Origin: Loktanella gaetbuli
GTDB taxonomy: Bacteria; Pseudomonadota; Alphaproteobacteria; Rhodobacterales; Rhodobacteraceae
Direction: 5' to 3'
DNA: 64,000 nucleotides
Assembly: GCF_020531945.1 (NCBI RefSeq)
Contig: NZ_JAJATZ010000003.1
Location: forward strand, 186,001-250,000
Shown here: positions 49,577-59,337 of the stretch, one piece after another
Layout: each line of letters opens with the position of its first letter
Numbering within the stretch: position 1 is the first letter of the stretch
Program-made: the position numbers and the translations under genes
The notes under the pieces: generated by a model
Told to the model about the DNA's origin: nothing
Seen by the model: only the letters and a program-made list of their open reading frames with translations
The model's database searches: none

Positions 49577-50788
49577 TCAGCGCATCAGGCGCGGCAACGT
49601 CCCGTTCAGGCCGGCTGCCTCGCGGATGAAACCACGCCGCAGGCCGGGCAATGCGTTGATGACACCCATCCCCAGATCGCGCACCCCACGGAGCAGCGGG
49701 TTATCGTTTGAAAACAGCCGGTTGAATGCGTCAGTCGCCAGCGACAGCTTGACCGTATCGAACCGGCGCCAATGCTGATAAGCCTCCAGCGTGGTGGGAC
49801 TGCCGATATCCTGCCCGCGCTGGCGCGCGTCCTGCAAAACCTGCGCCAAGGCCGCCACATCGCGCAGACCGGCGTTCAGACCTTGCCCCGCAATGGGATG
49901 AATCCCGTGCGCCGCATCACCGACCAGCGCCACACGCGCGCCGATCAGGCTATGCGCCATGGTCAGGCCCAGCGGATAGGTGAACCGGGTGCCCGCCAGC
50001 TTGATGTTGCCCAGAAACGACCCAAAGGCAGGTTTCAACACGTCAAGGAACGCGTCATCATCGAGATCCATCGCCGCACGGGCGCGAGTCGCGTCCTCGG
50101 ACCAGACGATGGACGACCGGTTTCCGGTCAAAGGCAGGATCGCCAGTGGCCCGCCGGGCATGAAAAACTGATGCGCGATACCGTCATGCGGCAATTCATG
50201 TTCCACGGCGCAGACCATGGCAAGCTGGTCATAATCCCATCCCGTGCGTCCGATCCCCGCGCGCGAGGCTGTCCCGCTGCTGCGGCCATCGCAGCCCACC
50301 AACACCTGTGCGGACAAGACATCACCGTCGTCCAGCGTGACTGTGGCACGGGCCGCATCGACCGTCTGCGCCACAACCCGACGGCCGGTCAGATGGGTGA
50401 TCCGGTCGCGGTCCATCGCATCCAGCAATGCCGGGCGCAGGTGACGATCCTCGACCAGCCAGCCCATCGGGCCTTCTTCGATTTCCGCATGGTCGAAATG
50501 CATCATCCAGGGCGATGCGCCTTCGCCGGCACGTCCGTCCGTCACCTTGATGTCCAGCATCGGCTGGGCGTTGTCCGCGATGGCGTCCCACAGCCCCAAT
50601 CGCCGCAGCATCCGCACCGATGTCAGCGACAGCGCATAGGCGCGCCCGTCAAAATCGCGGTCCCGATGCACGTCAGGCGTCATGGCGTCGATGATCGTGA
50701 CGCGCAGACCCGCCTGCGCGCAAGCAATGGCCAAGGCCGGACCGTTCAGGCCACCGCCGACGATGAGGATATCATTCTGATTGTTCAT
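49577..50788 (-). CDS. UbiH/UbiF/COQ6 family FAD-dependent monooxygenase
   Basis: A 403-residue flavin hydroxylase. ILIVGGGLNGPALAIACAQAG binds FAD, GCDGRSSGTASRAGI is the DG motif binding FAD and NAD(P)H, and RVALVGDAAHGIHPIAGQGLNAGLRDVAAL is the GDAAH closing motif. It hydroxylates the ubiquinone ring; the specific position cannot be assigned. I used ATG 50788; the longer start at 50824 adds a non-family extension. Confidence 0.93.
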   Translation of the reverse strand: MNNQNDILIVGGGLNGPALAIACAQAGLRVTIIDAMTPDVHRDRDFDGRAYALSLTSVRMLRRLGLWDAIADNAQPMLDIKVTDGRAGEGASPWMMHFDHAEIEEGPMGWLVEDRHLRPALLDAMDRDRITHLTGRRVVAQTVDAARATVTLDDGDVLSAQVLVGCDGRSSGTASRAGIGRTGWDYDQLAMVCAVEHELPHDGIAHQFFMPGGPLAILPLTGNRSSIVWSEDATRARAAMDLDDDAFLDVLKPAFGSFLGNIKLAGTRFTYPLGLTMAHSLIGARVALVGDAAHGIHPIAGQGLNAGLRDVAALAQVLQDARQRGQDIGSPTTLEAYQHWRRFDTVKLSLATDAFNRLFSNDNPLLRGVRDLGMGVINALPGLRRGFIREAAGLNGTLPRLMR

Positions 50789-50868
50789 GCCACTAGATAT
50801 GGGCGCACGACCGGGATTGTCCATGCGGCACCGCACCGCTAGCCTGACAGCAACGCACGGAGGCTGTG

Positions 50869-52194
50869 ATGGATGACTGGCGCTGGATGACGGCAGAGGC
50901 TTTGGGGCAATCCATTGCCGCAGGCGGTATAGACCCGATCGATTTGTGCGAGGTTTTTCTCAAGGCGATCGCGGAACACCCCGATGCGAAACGCATCTAC
51001 ACCACAGTAACCGAGAACCGTGCGCGTGCCGAGGCCAAGGCCGCCAGTGCGCGGGCCGCATCCGGGCTGCGGCGTGGCCCACTGGACGGGGTGCCGGTCA
51101 GTTGGAAGGACCTGTTCGACAGCGCCGGAACCGTGACAGAGGCCGGCACCCGCGTGCTGGCGGGCCGCGTGCCGCAGCGTGATGCGCATGTCCTGCAAAA
51201 TGCCACCGCGGCCGGACTGGTCTGTCTGGGCAAGACGCATATGTCCGAAATCGCGTTTTCCGGGTTGGGCATCAACCCGATCACGGCGACGCCGCCAAAT
51301 CGGAACAACCACGACGCGGTTCCGGGCGGATCGTCGTCGGGGGCCGCCGCTTCGGTCGCCTTTGGATTGGCTGCGGCAGCCATCGGGTCGGACACGGGCG
51401 GTTCGGTCCGCATTCCAGCCGCATGGAACGATCTAACCGGGTTCAAGACAACCCATGGGCGCCTGCCGCTGGACGGCACCGTGCCGTTGTGCCTGACGTT
51501 TGATACCATCGGGCCGCTTTGCCGCTCGGTCACCGACGCGGCCCTGCTTGTTGCAGCATTGGAAGGGTCACGCGCACCCGATCTGACAGCACCACGCCGC
51601 GATCTGAACCTTGCCATTCTGGATACGGTCGCCATGCACGACCTGGCCCCCGAACCGCGCACAGCATTTGACGCAGCGGTCCGTGATCTGAAACGCGCCG
51701 GTGCAACCGTATCGCACCTGAAATTCGCCCCATTGGAAGAAGCCTTTGGTTTTGCCGGACCTCTCTACACGGCGGACGCGTGGGCGTGGTGGCGGGACCT
51801 GATCACTGGCCACCCCGGTGTGATGTTCGCCCAGATCGAGGAACGCGTCACCGCAGGGCGCGATGTGACGGCAGCCGACTACATTTCAAACTGGACCCGC
51901 CTGCGCGACATTCGCACCGCATTTGCCACCGCCGCCGCACCCTATGATGCGCTGCTGATGCCGACCGCTTCGATCCTGCCACCAGAGGTCGCACGCCTGA
52001 TGGCCGACAACGATTATTACAAGGTTCAGAACCTTGCCGCCCTGCGCAACACGCGCATCGCGAACCTGATGGACCTGCCTGCCGTGACATTGCCAACGGC
52101 AACAAAATCCTGCGGGATTATGCTGTGCGGCCAAAAGGGCCGCGATGATGCATTGTTGCGGGTTGCACGCGCCGCAGAACTCGCGCTGGCCTAA
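50869..52194 (+). CDS. amidase (amidase signature family)
   Basis: A 441-residue amidase signature enzyme. GVPVSWKDLFDSAG has the catalytic Lys (about residue 73), PGGSSSGAAASVAFGLAAAAIGSDTGGSVRIPAAW contains the cis-Ser and nucleophilic Ser of the Ser-Ser-Lys triad (cited as a region), and GFKTTHGRLPLDG follows. Substrate not inferable; GatA is unlikely without gatB/gatC. GGAGG is 5 nt upstream of ATG 50869. It diverges from the UbiH-type gene. Confidence 0.93.
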   Translation: MDDWRWMTAEALGQSIAAGGIDPIDLCEVFLKAIAEHPDAKRIYTTVTENRARAEAKAASARAASGLRRGPLDGVPVSWKDLFDSAGTVTEAGTRVLAGRVPQRDAHVLQNATAAGLVCLGKTHMSEIAFSGLGINPITATPPNRNNHDAVPGGSSSGAAASVAFGLAAAAIGSDTGGSVRIPAAWNDLTGFKTTHGRLPLDGTVPLCLTFDTIGPLCRSVTDAALLVAALEGSRAPDLTAPRRDLNLAILDTVAMHDLAPEPRTAFDAAVRDLKRAGATVSHLKFAPLEEAFGFAGPLYTADAWAWWRDLITGHPGVMFAQIEERVTAGRDVTAADYISNWTRLRDIRTAFATAAAPYDALLMPTASILPPEVARLMADNDYYKVQNLAALRNTRIANLMDLPAVTLPTATKSCGIMLCGQKGRDDALLRVARAAELALA

Positions 52195-52303
52195 AAGACA
52201 CAATCCTGGCCCAAAGCCCCGCGCTGCCGCTGGACAGCGGGCATTACAGGCGGCTAACCTGCTGATAAGCGGGACGCCATGATCCCGCATGAGAGGCAGT
52301 AAC

Positions 52304-53482
52304 ATGAAACCCCCGATGCGGTTTGCAGACCTTCCGGTTGCGACGTGGCCCCGTTTGCGTGGGCTGCTAGATGCCGTCCAGCCGGGCGACACACCGATCA
52401 ACATGACCATCGGAGAACCGCAGCACGCCTTTCCGGCGTTTCTGCCCGATGCGCTGGCCGCTGAAATGGCAAGCTTTGCCAAGTATCCCAATAACGATGG
52501 CACGCCCGTTCTGCTGGACGCGATCAGCCGTTGGCTGCACCGCCGCTATGGCGTGACCGTCGCCGCCCCGGAAATCATGGCGCTGAATGGCACCCGAGAG
52601 GGTCTGTACAACGCGGCAATGGCGCTGTGCCCCGAAACCAAGAACGGCCAGCGCCCTGTCGTTCTGACCCCCAACCCGTTCTATCAGGTCTACGCCGTTG
52701 CGGCTCTCAGCACAGGTGCAGAGCCTGTTTATGTGCCCGCGACCTCTGACACCGGTCACCTGCCGGACTTTGCCGCACTGGACGCAGACATCCTTGATCG
52801 CACGGCCATCGCCTACATCTGTTCGCCTGCCAACCCGCAGGGTGCCGTGGCCAGTGGGGACTACTGGCGCGACCTGATTGCGCTGGCGGAAAAGCATGAT
52901 TTCATCATCTTTGCCGACGAATGCTATTCCGAGATCTACCGCGACACGCCGCCCCCCGGCGCGCTGGAAATCGCCCGCGACATGGGTGCAGACCCCGACC
53001 GGGTCGTCATTTTCCATTCGCTGTCGAAACGGTCGAACCTTGCGGGATTGCGGTCGGGTTTCTGCGCCTCTGGCCCCGGCAACATCGCCCGTATCCGTGC
53101 GCTGCGCGCCTATGCCGGTGCCCCGCTTCCCGGCCCTATTCAGGCGGTTTCGGCCCTTGTTTGGGACGACGAGGATCATGTGACCGCCAGCCGCGCGCTC
53201 TATGCTGAAAAATTCGCCGTGGCCGACGAAATCCTGGGGCATGTGCCCGGTTACGTCAGCCCGCCGGCAGGATTTTTCCTGTGGCTACCCGTCGCGGACG
53301 GTGAAACGGCCGCGCTGCACCTATGGCAGACCACCGGCGTGCGCACGCTGCCCGGTGCCTACCTCAGCCGCGATACAGCCGCCGGAAACCCCGGTGCACC
53401 CTACATCCGGGTCGCCCTGTGCGGCCCCAAGACCGAAGTCGCCACAGGCCTGACCCGCCTGCGCGACTGCCTATACCAGTGA
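52304..53482 (+). CDS. class I aminotransferase, probable succinyldiaminopimelate transaminase (DapC-like)
   Basis: A 392-residue fold-type I PLP enzyme. MTIGEPQHAFPAFL, NGTREGLYNAAMAL, PNPFYQVY, SPANPQGAV and FADECYSEIY give substrate and cofactor contacts, and HSLSKRSNLAGLRSGF contains the Schiff-base Lys. The pattern fits proteins annotated DapC in Rhodobacteraceae (lysine/DAP pathway); other amino-acid specificity is possible. ATG 52304 has AGAGG 7 nt upstream. It lies 11 bp upstream of ftsK. Confidence 0.88.
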   Translation: MKPPMRFADLPVATWPRLRGLLDAVQPGDTPINMTIGEPQHAFPAFLPDALAAEMASFAKYPNNDGTPVLLDAISRWLHRRYGVTVAAPEIMALNGTREGLYNAAMALCPETKNGQRPVVLTPNPFYQVYAVAALSTGAEPVYVPATSDTGHLPDFAALDADILDRTAIAYICSPANPQGAVASGDYWRDLIALAEKHDFIIFADECYSEIYRDTPPPGALEIARDMGADPDRVVIFHSLSKRSNLAGLRSGFCASGPGNIARIRALRAYAGAPLPGPIQAVSALVWDDEDHVTASRALYAEKFAVADEILGHVPGYVSPPAGFFLWLPVADGETAALHLWQTTGVRTLPGAYLSRDTAAGNPGAPYIRVALCGPKTEVATGLTRLRDCLYQ

Positions 53483-53493
53483 GGACGAAACGA

Positions 53494-56436
53494 ATGGCAT
53501 CCTACCAGACCCGGCAACGTGACCCCCTTCTGGACAGTGAAACCCAAGCCGTTCTTGAACGTCGCGGCAAGGAGTTGCTGGGATTGGGTCTGATCGTGCT
53601 GGGCCTGCTGACCGCTGCGATGCTGTTCAGCTATTCCCCTGATGATCCGTCCTGGATTTCAGCGACGCAGGCACCGGTCAGCAATTGGCTGGGCGCACCC
53701 GGTGCGGCGATTGCAGCACCGGTCATGATGATCGTGGGTCTGGGCATCTGGGCGCTGCCGATGACGCTCTTGGCGTGGGGCGTGCGGTTCATGATGCATT
53801 CGGGGTCTGATCGCGCCGGGACGCGGGTGGTTTTCGCACCGATCGTGATCGTGGTGGCGGCGCTCTATGCCGCCACCCTGACACCCGGTGCGAATTGGCC
53901 GCCGAATTTCGGTCTGGGCGGTCTGTTGGGCGATACCGTTCTGGGCATGGTCCTGACGATCCTGCCAGTCAGCGCCGCGTTTTCGATCAAGGTCCTGACA
54001 CTGATTTTGGCAGCGGCAACCGTGGCGCTGCTTGCCTTTGCGCTGGGGTTCACGCGGGCCGAAATCCGTCACGGCCTGCGCTTCGTCATGCTGGGCACGG
54101 TGATGCTGTATGATACGGCACTCCGACTGCTGAACACCGGCACCCATCGCGCCGCACAGGCAGCAGGGGCGGCCCGCAGCAACATGGCCGCCCGCCGCGA
54201 GGAACGCGCGGCACAGGCCCCGGCACAGGACGATGCGCGCGCGCGCGCCATCGCCGCCGTGCGGGCAAATCCCGGTCACGCCACCAGCCGCAAGATGCCG
54301 CCCATCATCCGCGCTGACGGCACACGGGCCGAACCGCCACTGACTGGCGACACAATGCATGTCGCGGAAACGGTGCCGCAGCCTTCGCGCAAAATGCCCG
54401 GAATAGGGTCGCTTTTGCGGCGCAAGGCACCAGAGCCGGAGATGGTTGAAACGGCCTACGAAGGCGATATCGACAGCCCGCCAGAGGATCGTATCAGCAG
54501 CCGTATTTCCGACGCGGTGCGCGCCCGCACCATGCCGCCCGCGCCTGTCGTGTCGCCCGAAGTCACTGGCGTGCGGATCGAGCCGTCCCTGACCGAAGGC
54601 CGCCGCCCCAAGGCGCTTGTTCTGCCCAAGGTGCCGCCGCTGACGCAATCCGAAGCGGCCATGGACGCGTTCACGCTGACCGAGGACGAGGACGACACCG
54701 TCATCGAACCCGAGGCCCCGGCCGTCTATCAGCGCAGCCCCCTGCCCCGCGAAGAGGCCGCACCTTTGGTCGCCCAACCGCTGTTTGACCCCGACGCGCC
54801 GCGCGCCAACCCCGCAGAGCCGCGTCGCGCCGTGGTCCAGCACGAACTCAGCCGCAAGGTCGTCCCGTCCAAGCAGGCCCGCGCCGAGGCACAGCCCGAA
54901 CTGGCGTTCGAGGACAAGTTCGCCGCCTACGAGATGCCGCCGCTGAACCTGTTGGCCGACCCCGCTGGCGTGCAGCGCCATGTGCTGTCTGATGAAGCAC
55001 TCGAGGAAAACGCCCGCATGCTGGAAAACGTGCTGGATGACTACGGTGTCAAGGGTGAGATCGTCAGCGTGCGCCCCGGTCCCGTCGTCACCATGTACGA
55101 ACTGGAACCGGCACCGGGTCTCAAGGCCAGCCGCGTCATCGGTCTGGCCGACGACATCGCGCGCAGCATGTCCGCCCTGTCTGCCCGTGTGTCGACCGTG
55201 CCCGGCCGCACCGTGATCGGCATCGAACTGCCCAACGAGAACCGCGAAAAAGTGGTCTTGCGCGAAATCCTGTCCGCCCGTGATTTTGGCGACAGTGCGA
55301 TGAAACTGCCGCTGGCATTGGGCAAGGATATCGGCGGTCAGCCCATTGTCGCGAACCTTGCCAAAATGCCCCACCTGCTGATCGCAGGCACCACCGGTTC
55401 GGGTAAATCCGTGGCCATCAACACCATGATCCTGTCGCTGCTGTACAAGCTGTCGCCAGAGGAATGCCGGATGATCATGATCGACCCCAAGATGCTGGAA
55501 CTGAGCGTCTATGACGGCATCCCGCATCTGCTGTCGCCCGTCGTAACAGACCCTAAAAAGGCTGTTGTGGCTCTGAAATGGGTCGTGGGCGAGATGGAAG
55601 AACGCTATCGCAAGATGTCGAAAATGGGCGTGCGCAACATCGACGGCTATAACGGGCGCGTCCGCGAGGCGCTGGCCAAGGACGAAATGTTCAGCCGTAC
55701 CGTGCAGACCGGATTCGATGACGAGACCGGCGAACCCGTGTTCGAGACAGATGAATTCAAACCAGAGGTCCTGCCCTATATCGTCGTCGTCGTCGACGAG
55801 ATGGCCGACCTGATGATGGTCGCCGGCAAGGAAATCGAAGCCTGCATCCAGCGTCTGGCGCAGATGGCGCGTGCCTCGGGAATCCACCTGATCATGGCGA
55901 CACAGCGGCCGTCGGTCGATGTCATCACCGGCACGATCAAGGCCAACTTTCCGACCCGGATTTCCTTTCAGGTCACGTCGAAGATCGACAGCCGCACCAT
56001 CCTGGGTGAAATGGGTGCCGAACAACTGCTGGGCATGGGCGACATGCTGTATATGGCGGGCGGGTCCAAGGTGACGCGCGTCCACGGCCCGTTCTGTTCG
56101 GACGAAGAGGTCGAGGAAATCGTCAATTACCTCAAATCGTTCGGTCCGCCCGAATACATGTCCGGCGTGGTCGAAGGCCCGTCAGAGGACGCGGAAAGCA
56201 GCATTGATCTGGTGCTGGGTCTGGGCGACGGATCTGACGCTGAAAACGCGCTCTATGACACGGCCGTGGCCATCGTCATCAAGGACCGCAAGTGTTCGAC
56301 CAGCTACATCCAGCGCAAGTTGGCGATCGGCTACAACAAGGCCGCCCGCCTGGTTGAACAGATGGAAGACGAAGGTGTGGTCAGCGCGGCAAACCACGTC
56401 GGCAAGCGCGAAATCCTGGTGCCGGAGCAGCACTAG
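53494..56436 (+). CDS. ftsK: DNA translocase FtsK
   Basis: A 980-residue septal DNA pump. Four N-terminal membrane helices lie within about the first 190 residues, and a Pro/Ala/acidic linker runs to about residue 480. The motor follows, with Walker A GTTGSGKS at 632-639, Walker B VVVVDEMADLMM, and MATQRPSVDVITG after it. The C-terminal gamma winged helix (YIQRKLAIGYNKAARLVEQMEDEGVV) reads KOPS and contacts XerD. It clears chromosome ends from the septum during division. Confidence 0.97.
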   Translation: MASYQTRQRDPLLDSETQAVLERRGKELLGLGLIVLGLLTAAMLFSYSPDDPSWISATQAPVSNWLGAPGAAIAAPVMMIVGLGIWALPMTLLAWGVRFMMHSGSDRAGTRVVFAPIVIVVAALYAATLTPGANWPPNFGLGGLLGDTVLGMVLTILPVSAAFSIKVLTLILAAATVALLAFALGFTRAEIRHGLRFVMLGTVMLYDTALRLLNTGTHRAAQAAGAARSNMAARREERAAQAPAQDDARARAIAAVRANPGHATSRKMPPIIRADGTRAEPPLTGDTMHVAETVPQPSRKMPGIGSLLRRKAPEPEMVETAYEGDIDSPPEDRISSRISDAVRARTMPPAPVVSPEVTGVRIEPSLTEGRRPKALVLPKVPPLTQSEAAMDAFTLTEDEDDTVIEPEAPAVYQRSPLPREEAAPLVAQPLFDPDAPRANPAEPRRAVVQHELSRKVVPSKQARAEAQPELAFEDKFAAYEMPPLNLLADPAGVQRHVLSDEALEENARMLENVLDDYGVKGEIVSVRPGPVVTMYELEPAPGLKASRVIGLADDIARSMSALSARVSTVPGRTVIGIELPNENREKVVLREILSARDFGDSAMKLPLALGKDIGGQPIVANLAKMPHLLIAGTTGSGKSVAINTMILSLLYKLSPEECRMIMIDPKMLELSVYDGIPHLLSPVVTDPKKAVVALKWVVGEMEERYRKMSKMGVRNIDGYNGRVREALAKDEMFSRTVQTGFDDETGEPVFETDEFKPEVLPYIVVVVDEMADLMMVAGKEIEACIQRLAQMARASGIHLIMATQRPSVDVITGTIKANFPTRISFQVTSKIDSRTILGEMGAEQLLGMGDMLYMAGGSKVTRVHGPFCSDEEVEEIVNYLKSFGPPEYMSGVVEGPSEDAESSIDLVLGLGDGSDAENALYDTAVAIVIKDRKCSTSYIQRKLAIGYNKAARLVEQMEDEGVVSAANHVGKREILVPEQH

Positions 56437-56506
56437 AACAGACCCTATTCATAGGTTCAGAGACACATGTCCCCGCGCATCAGACAGATGCGCGGGGCGA
56501 TTGCTG

Positions 56507-57910
56507 TCAGCCCAGGATTTGCTGCAACCGCAGCGCGGCGATCCTGTTCACCTGTTCGCAGGCGGTCACGAATTCCTGCTCTTTGGTGTTGTTCAAACGT
56601 GTCTCAAAGGCATCTAGGATCGTGTCTTTGGTATTGTCGCGCACCGCGATGATGAACGGAAAACCGTACTTCTTGGTGTAGGCCTCGTTGGCGCGCTGGA
56701 ACAGCGACCGTTCGGCGTCGGTCAGCGCATCCAGCCCCGCTGATGCCTGTTCTGACGTGCTGTCGGCGGTCAGGCGTTTGGCCGCCGCCAGTTTTCCGGC
56801 CAGATCGGGGTGCGCACGCAGCACGTCCAGCCTTGCTTCGGGCGTTGCGCGGCGGAACGCGCGGGCCATCAGGTTGGCCAGCCCCGCGGGCGTATCATGG
56901 GCCGGGCTGCGTTCCAGCTTAAACGCCTCCTCGGCAACCCACGGGGAATGTTCGTAAACTCCGCCGAATTTGGCGACGAATTCAGCCTGATCCATCTGCG
57001 ATGGACGCAACCCAGTTGGCGCGGGGTGATGCGCACGCCAGTGGTCGGCAATCTGTGCGCGGGTCGCAAACCAGACACCATCGTGGCTGCGCGCATGATC
57101 CATGAACTTGCGCAGCGCCTCGATCCGGCCCGGACGCCCCGCCAACCGGCAATGCAGGCCAATCGACATCATCTTGGGCGCGCCATCGACACCTTCGCGA
57201 TAAAGCGCGTCAAAGCTGGCCTTGAGATAGTCGAAAAACTGATCGCCCGCATTGAACCCGTTGGGGGTCGAAAACCGCATGTCGTTGGCATCCAGCGTGT
57301 AAGGCACGACCAGATGATCCTTGCCGCCAAAAGTCTGCCAGAACGGAAGATCATCGGCATAGCTGTCGGCGAGGTAGTCGAACCCCTCTTCGGCGGCCAG
57401 ACGCATGGAATTCATCGAGGCGCGGCCCTGATAGAAACCGCGCGGACGTTCGCCCGTCACTTCGGTATGCAGGCGGACGGCGCGCTGGATATGCGTGCGT
57501 TCCGTGTCCTCGTGCGTATCCTTGTATTCAATCCACTTGAGCCCGTGGCTCGCGATTTCCCAGCCAGAGGCCTGCATGGCGGCAACCTGTTCCGGCCCCC
57601 GCGCCAGGGCGGTCGCGACGCCGAACACGGTCACGGGCGTATCGTGCAGCAGGCGATGCAACCGCCAGAATCCGGCACGGGCACCGTATTCGTAGATCGT
57701 TTCCATGTTCCAGTGTCGTTGCCCGGGCCAAGGCACTGCACCGGGAATTTCCGACAGGAATGCTTCTGACGCAGGATCGCCGTGCAGGATGTTGTTTTCG
57801 CCGCCTTCTTCGTAGTTGACGACGATCTGGATGGCGATCCTGGCCCCATTCGGCCATTTGGGGTCGGGTGTCTGCGCACCATAGCCGATCATATCGCGGG
57901 GGTAGGTCAT
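56507..57910 (-). CDS. puuE: bifunctional allantoinase (PuuE)/OHCU decarboxylase
   Basis: A 467-residue fusion. Residues 1 to about 300 are the polysaccharide-deacetylase-type allantoinase PuuE: IQIVVNYEEGGENN, ASHGLKWIEY, GFYQGRASMNSMRLAAEEGFDYLADSY and SIGLHCRLAGRPGR. From about 310, MDQAEFVAKFGGVYEHSPWVAEEA and YGFPFIIAVR mark the 2-oxo-4-hydroxy-4-carboxy-5-ureidoimidazoline decarboxylase that makes S-allantoin. Decarboxylase then allantoinase are successive urate-degradation steps. AGGAAAG precedes the ATG. Confidence 0.95.
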   Translation of the reverse strand: MTYPRDMIGYGAQTPDPKWPNGARIAIQIVVNYEEGGENNILHGDPASEAFLSEIPGAVPWPGQRHWNMETIYEYGARAGFWRLHRLLHDTPVTVFGVATALARGPEQVAAMQASGWEIASHGLKWIEYKDTHEDTERTHIQRAVRLHTEVTGERPRGFYQGRASMNSMRLAAEEGFDYLADSYADDLPFWQTFGGKDHLVVPYTLDANDMRFSTPNGFNAGDQFFDYLKASFDALYREGVDGAPKMMSIGLHCRLAGRPGRIEALRKFMDHARSHDGVWFATRAQIADHWRAHHPAPTGLRPSQMDQAEFVAKFGGVYEHSPWVAEEAFKLERSPAHDTPAGLANLMARAFRRATPEARLDVLRAHPDLAGKLAAAKRLTADSTSEQASAGLDALTDAERSLFQRANEAYTKKYGFPFIIAVRDNTKDTILDAFETRLNNTKEQEFVTACEQVNRIAALRLQQILG

Positions 57911-58024
57911 CTGCGGTCTTTCCTGAGGGGCGGCATTTCATACTCTGCCACGCCGCACAGCGAAGCAAACAGAAATCCGTGCAGGTTGCCCCGGGTCGCA
58001 CCCGCGCACCGGGGCAAGGCCAGA

Positions 58025-58627
58025 TCAGTTTCCGCGCGCGTTGTTTTCCGCGATGATGTTGAACTGGCGATCGGAAATCGCGGCACCGGGGCGCAAATCG
58101 TTCAGGATCACGGTCGTGGTTTCACCCACCTCGTCCGTGACTACCCATTGGCGCAACTCGATGGGGTTGGCGGTGAATATCATTTGGATGTTGCCGTATT
58201 GCGGATTGTCGGGGTCCTGCGCCGTAATCGTGGTGGTTGTCCCGTCAGAGGTGTGGCCCGTCACCATCCGGGCCCGCCCCAGATCGACGTTGTCGGCCAG
58301 AATGATCGACAGCGGCGTCTGGTTCAGCGGATAGCGTTCCGCAGGCCCGTTGGACCGCGGATCAAAGATAGCGACGGATCCGCCGCCCGCCATCACCAGA
58401 CTGTTGTCGGGTGCGTTGTATTCAAACCGGATACGGCCCGGACGCTTGATGTAGATCTGTCCGGTCGACAGCGTGCCGTCGCCGTTGATCTGCGTGAAAC
58501 CGCCCGTGGCTGTGGTCAGCTGGTTCAGATAGGCCGACACTTGGGCCAGCGAGAGCTGCTGTGCCTGTGCCCCCGTTCCTACCAAAGCGGCCGCGGTCGC
58601 GGACAAAAGAAGCGTGCGTCTGTTCAT
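58025..58627 (-). CDS. lolA: outer-membrane lipoprotein carrier LolA
   Basis: A 200-residue periplasmic chaperone. The signal peptide is NRRTLLLSATAAALVGTGAQA. GTLSTGQIYIKRPGRIRFEYNAPDNSLVMAGGGSVAIFDPRS is the LolA core (region cited), with Arg in PGRIRFEY lining the lipid pocket. It carries lipoproteins from LolCDE to the outer membrane. ftsK-lolA neighbourhood is common in proteobacteria, though here puuE separates them and the strands are opposite. AAAGG lies 8 nt before the ATG. Confidence 0.93.
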   Translation of the reverse strand: MNRRTLLLSATAAALVGTGAQAQQLSLAQVSAYLNQLTTATGGFTQINGDGTLSTGQIYIKRPGRIRFEYNAPDNSLVMAGGGSVAIFDPRSNGPAERYPLNQTPLSIILADNVDLGRARMVTGHTSDGTTTTITAQDPDNPQYGNIQMIFTANPIELRQWVVTDEVGETTTVILNDLRPGAAISDRQFNIIAENNARGN

Positions 58628-58814
58628 GGTCTTAACCTTTATTCGACTTGGCCCACGACATAGGTCGCAGTGTCACTGTTGGAAACCATATCGGGTCTGA
58701 CATGCGATAGCGCCACCCCGTCAGCGTTTATCCGCACCATGGAACCAGCGGCAGGGGCCGCGCATTGAGTGGTCAACAGCGGCATCGCCGCAAAACTCAA
58801 TTTAGGAGCATGAC

Positions 58815-59294
58815 ATGCCAGAAGCATTTGTCGCAGGCCTCGACGGCCAGACCCGTGAAAAAGTCATCAACATTCTGAACGACAACCTGGTCGAGATGCA
58901 GGCGCTGAACATGGCGGTCAAGCAGGCGCACTGGAACCTCAAGGGTCCGGGTTTCATCGGCGTGCATGAACTGCTGGACGATGTTGCCGCCCGTCTGCGC
59001 GACGGCATCGACACCATCGCTGAACGCACCGTGATTCTGGGCGGCTATGCCCGCGGTACGCTGGAAGTCGCCGCCGACAAGGCCAAGATGACGGCCTATC
59101 CGGTCGAACTGACCGAACTGAAGGATCACGTGGCAGAACTGAAATCCCGGTTTCTGAGCGTCGGTGAGCAGATCCGCGCCGCAGCATCGGCCGCCGAAGA
59201 GGCAGGCGATGGCGATACCGAGGATTTGTTCGTCGAAATCAGCCGGGCGCTGGACAAGGATGCGTGGTTCATCGGGGCCAACGGCACCGTCTGA
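58815..59294 (+). CDS. dps: Dps/ferritin-like DNA-protection protein
   Basis: A 159-residue four-helix ferritin-like protein. MAVKQAHWNLKGPGFIGVHELLDDV supplies the ferroxidase His/His/Asp set at the dimer interface, and DTIAERTVILGG the Glu. It stores iron and detoxifies peroxide in starvation, forming a 12-mer; the short N-terminus has little DNA-binding Lys content. AGGAG lies 7 nt upstream. A strong terminator follows. Confidence 0.94.
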   Translation: MPEAFVAGLDGQTREKVINILNDNLVEMQALNMAVKQAHWNLKGPGFIGVHELLDDVAARLRDGIDTIAERTVILGGYARGTLEVAADKAKMTAYPVELTELKDHVAELKSRFLSVGEQIRAAASAAEEAGDGDTEDLFVEISRALDKDAWFIGANGTV

Positions 59295-59308
59295 TCCGCA
59301 GTGGACAG

Positions 59309-59335
59309 CCCCCGCCCGTGAAGGGCGGGGGTTTT
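59309..59335 (+). terminator. rho-independent terminator of dps
   Basis: CCCCCGCCC and GGGCGGGGG pair around GTGAA, followed by TTTT. It starts 14 bp after the dps stop and 3 bp before the convergent SLT gene's stop. Confidence 0.93.
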
Positions 59336-59337
59336 CG

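Noticed and set aside
53659..56085. 808-codon ORF antisense to ftsK
   Set aside because: Composition is a mirror of high-GC coding sequence (His/Arg/Gly/Gln-rich, no family motif). ftsK itself is complete with all motifs.
58639..58740. Possible 33-residue ORF directly upstream of lolA
   Set aside because: ATG 58740 has no Shine-Dalgarno and the product has no features; probably chance within the lolA-dps promoter region.
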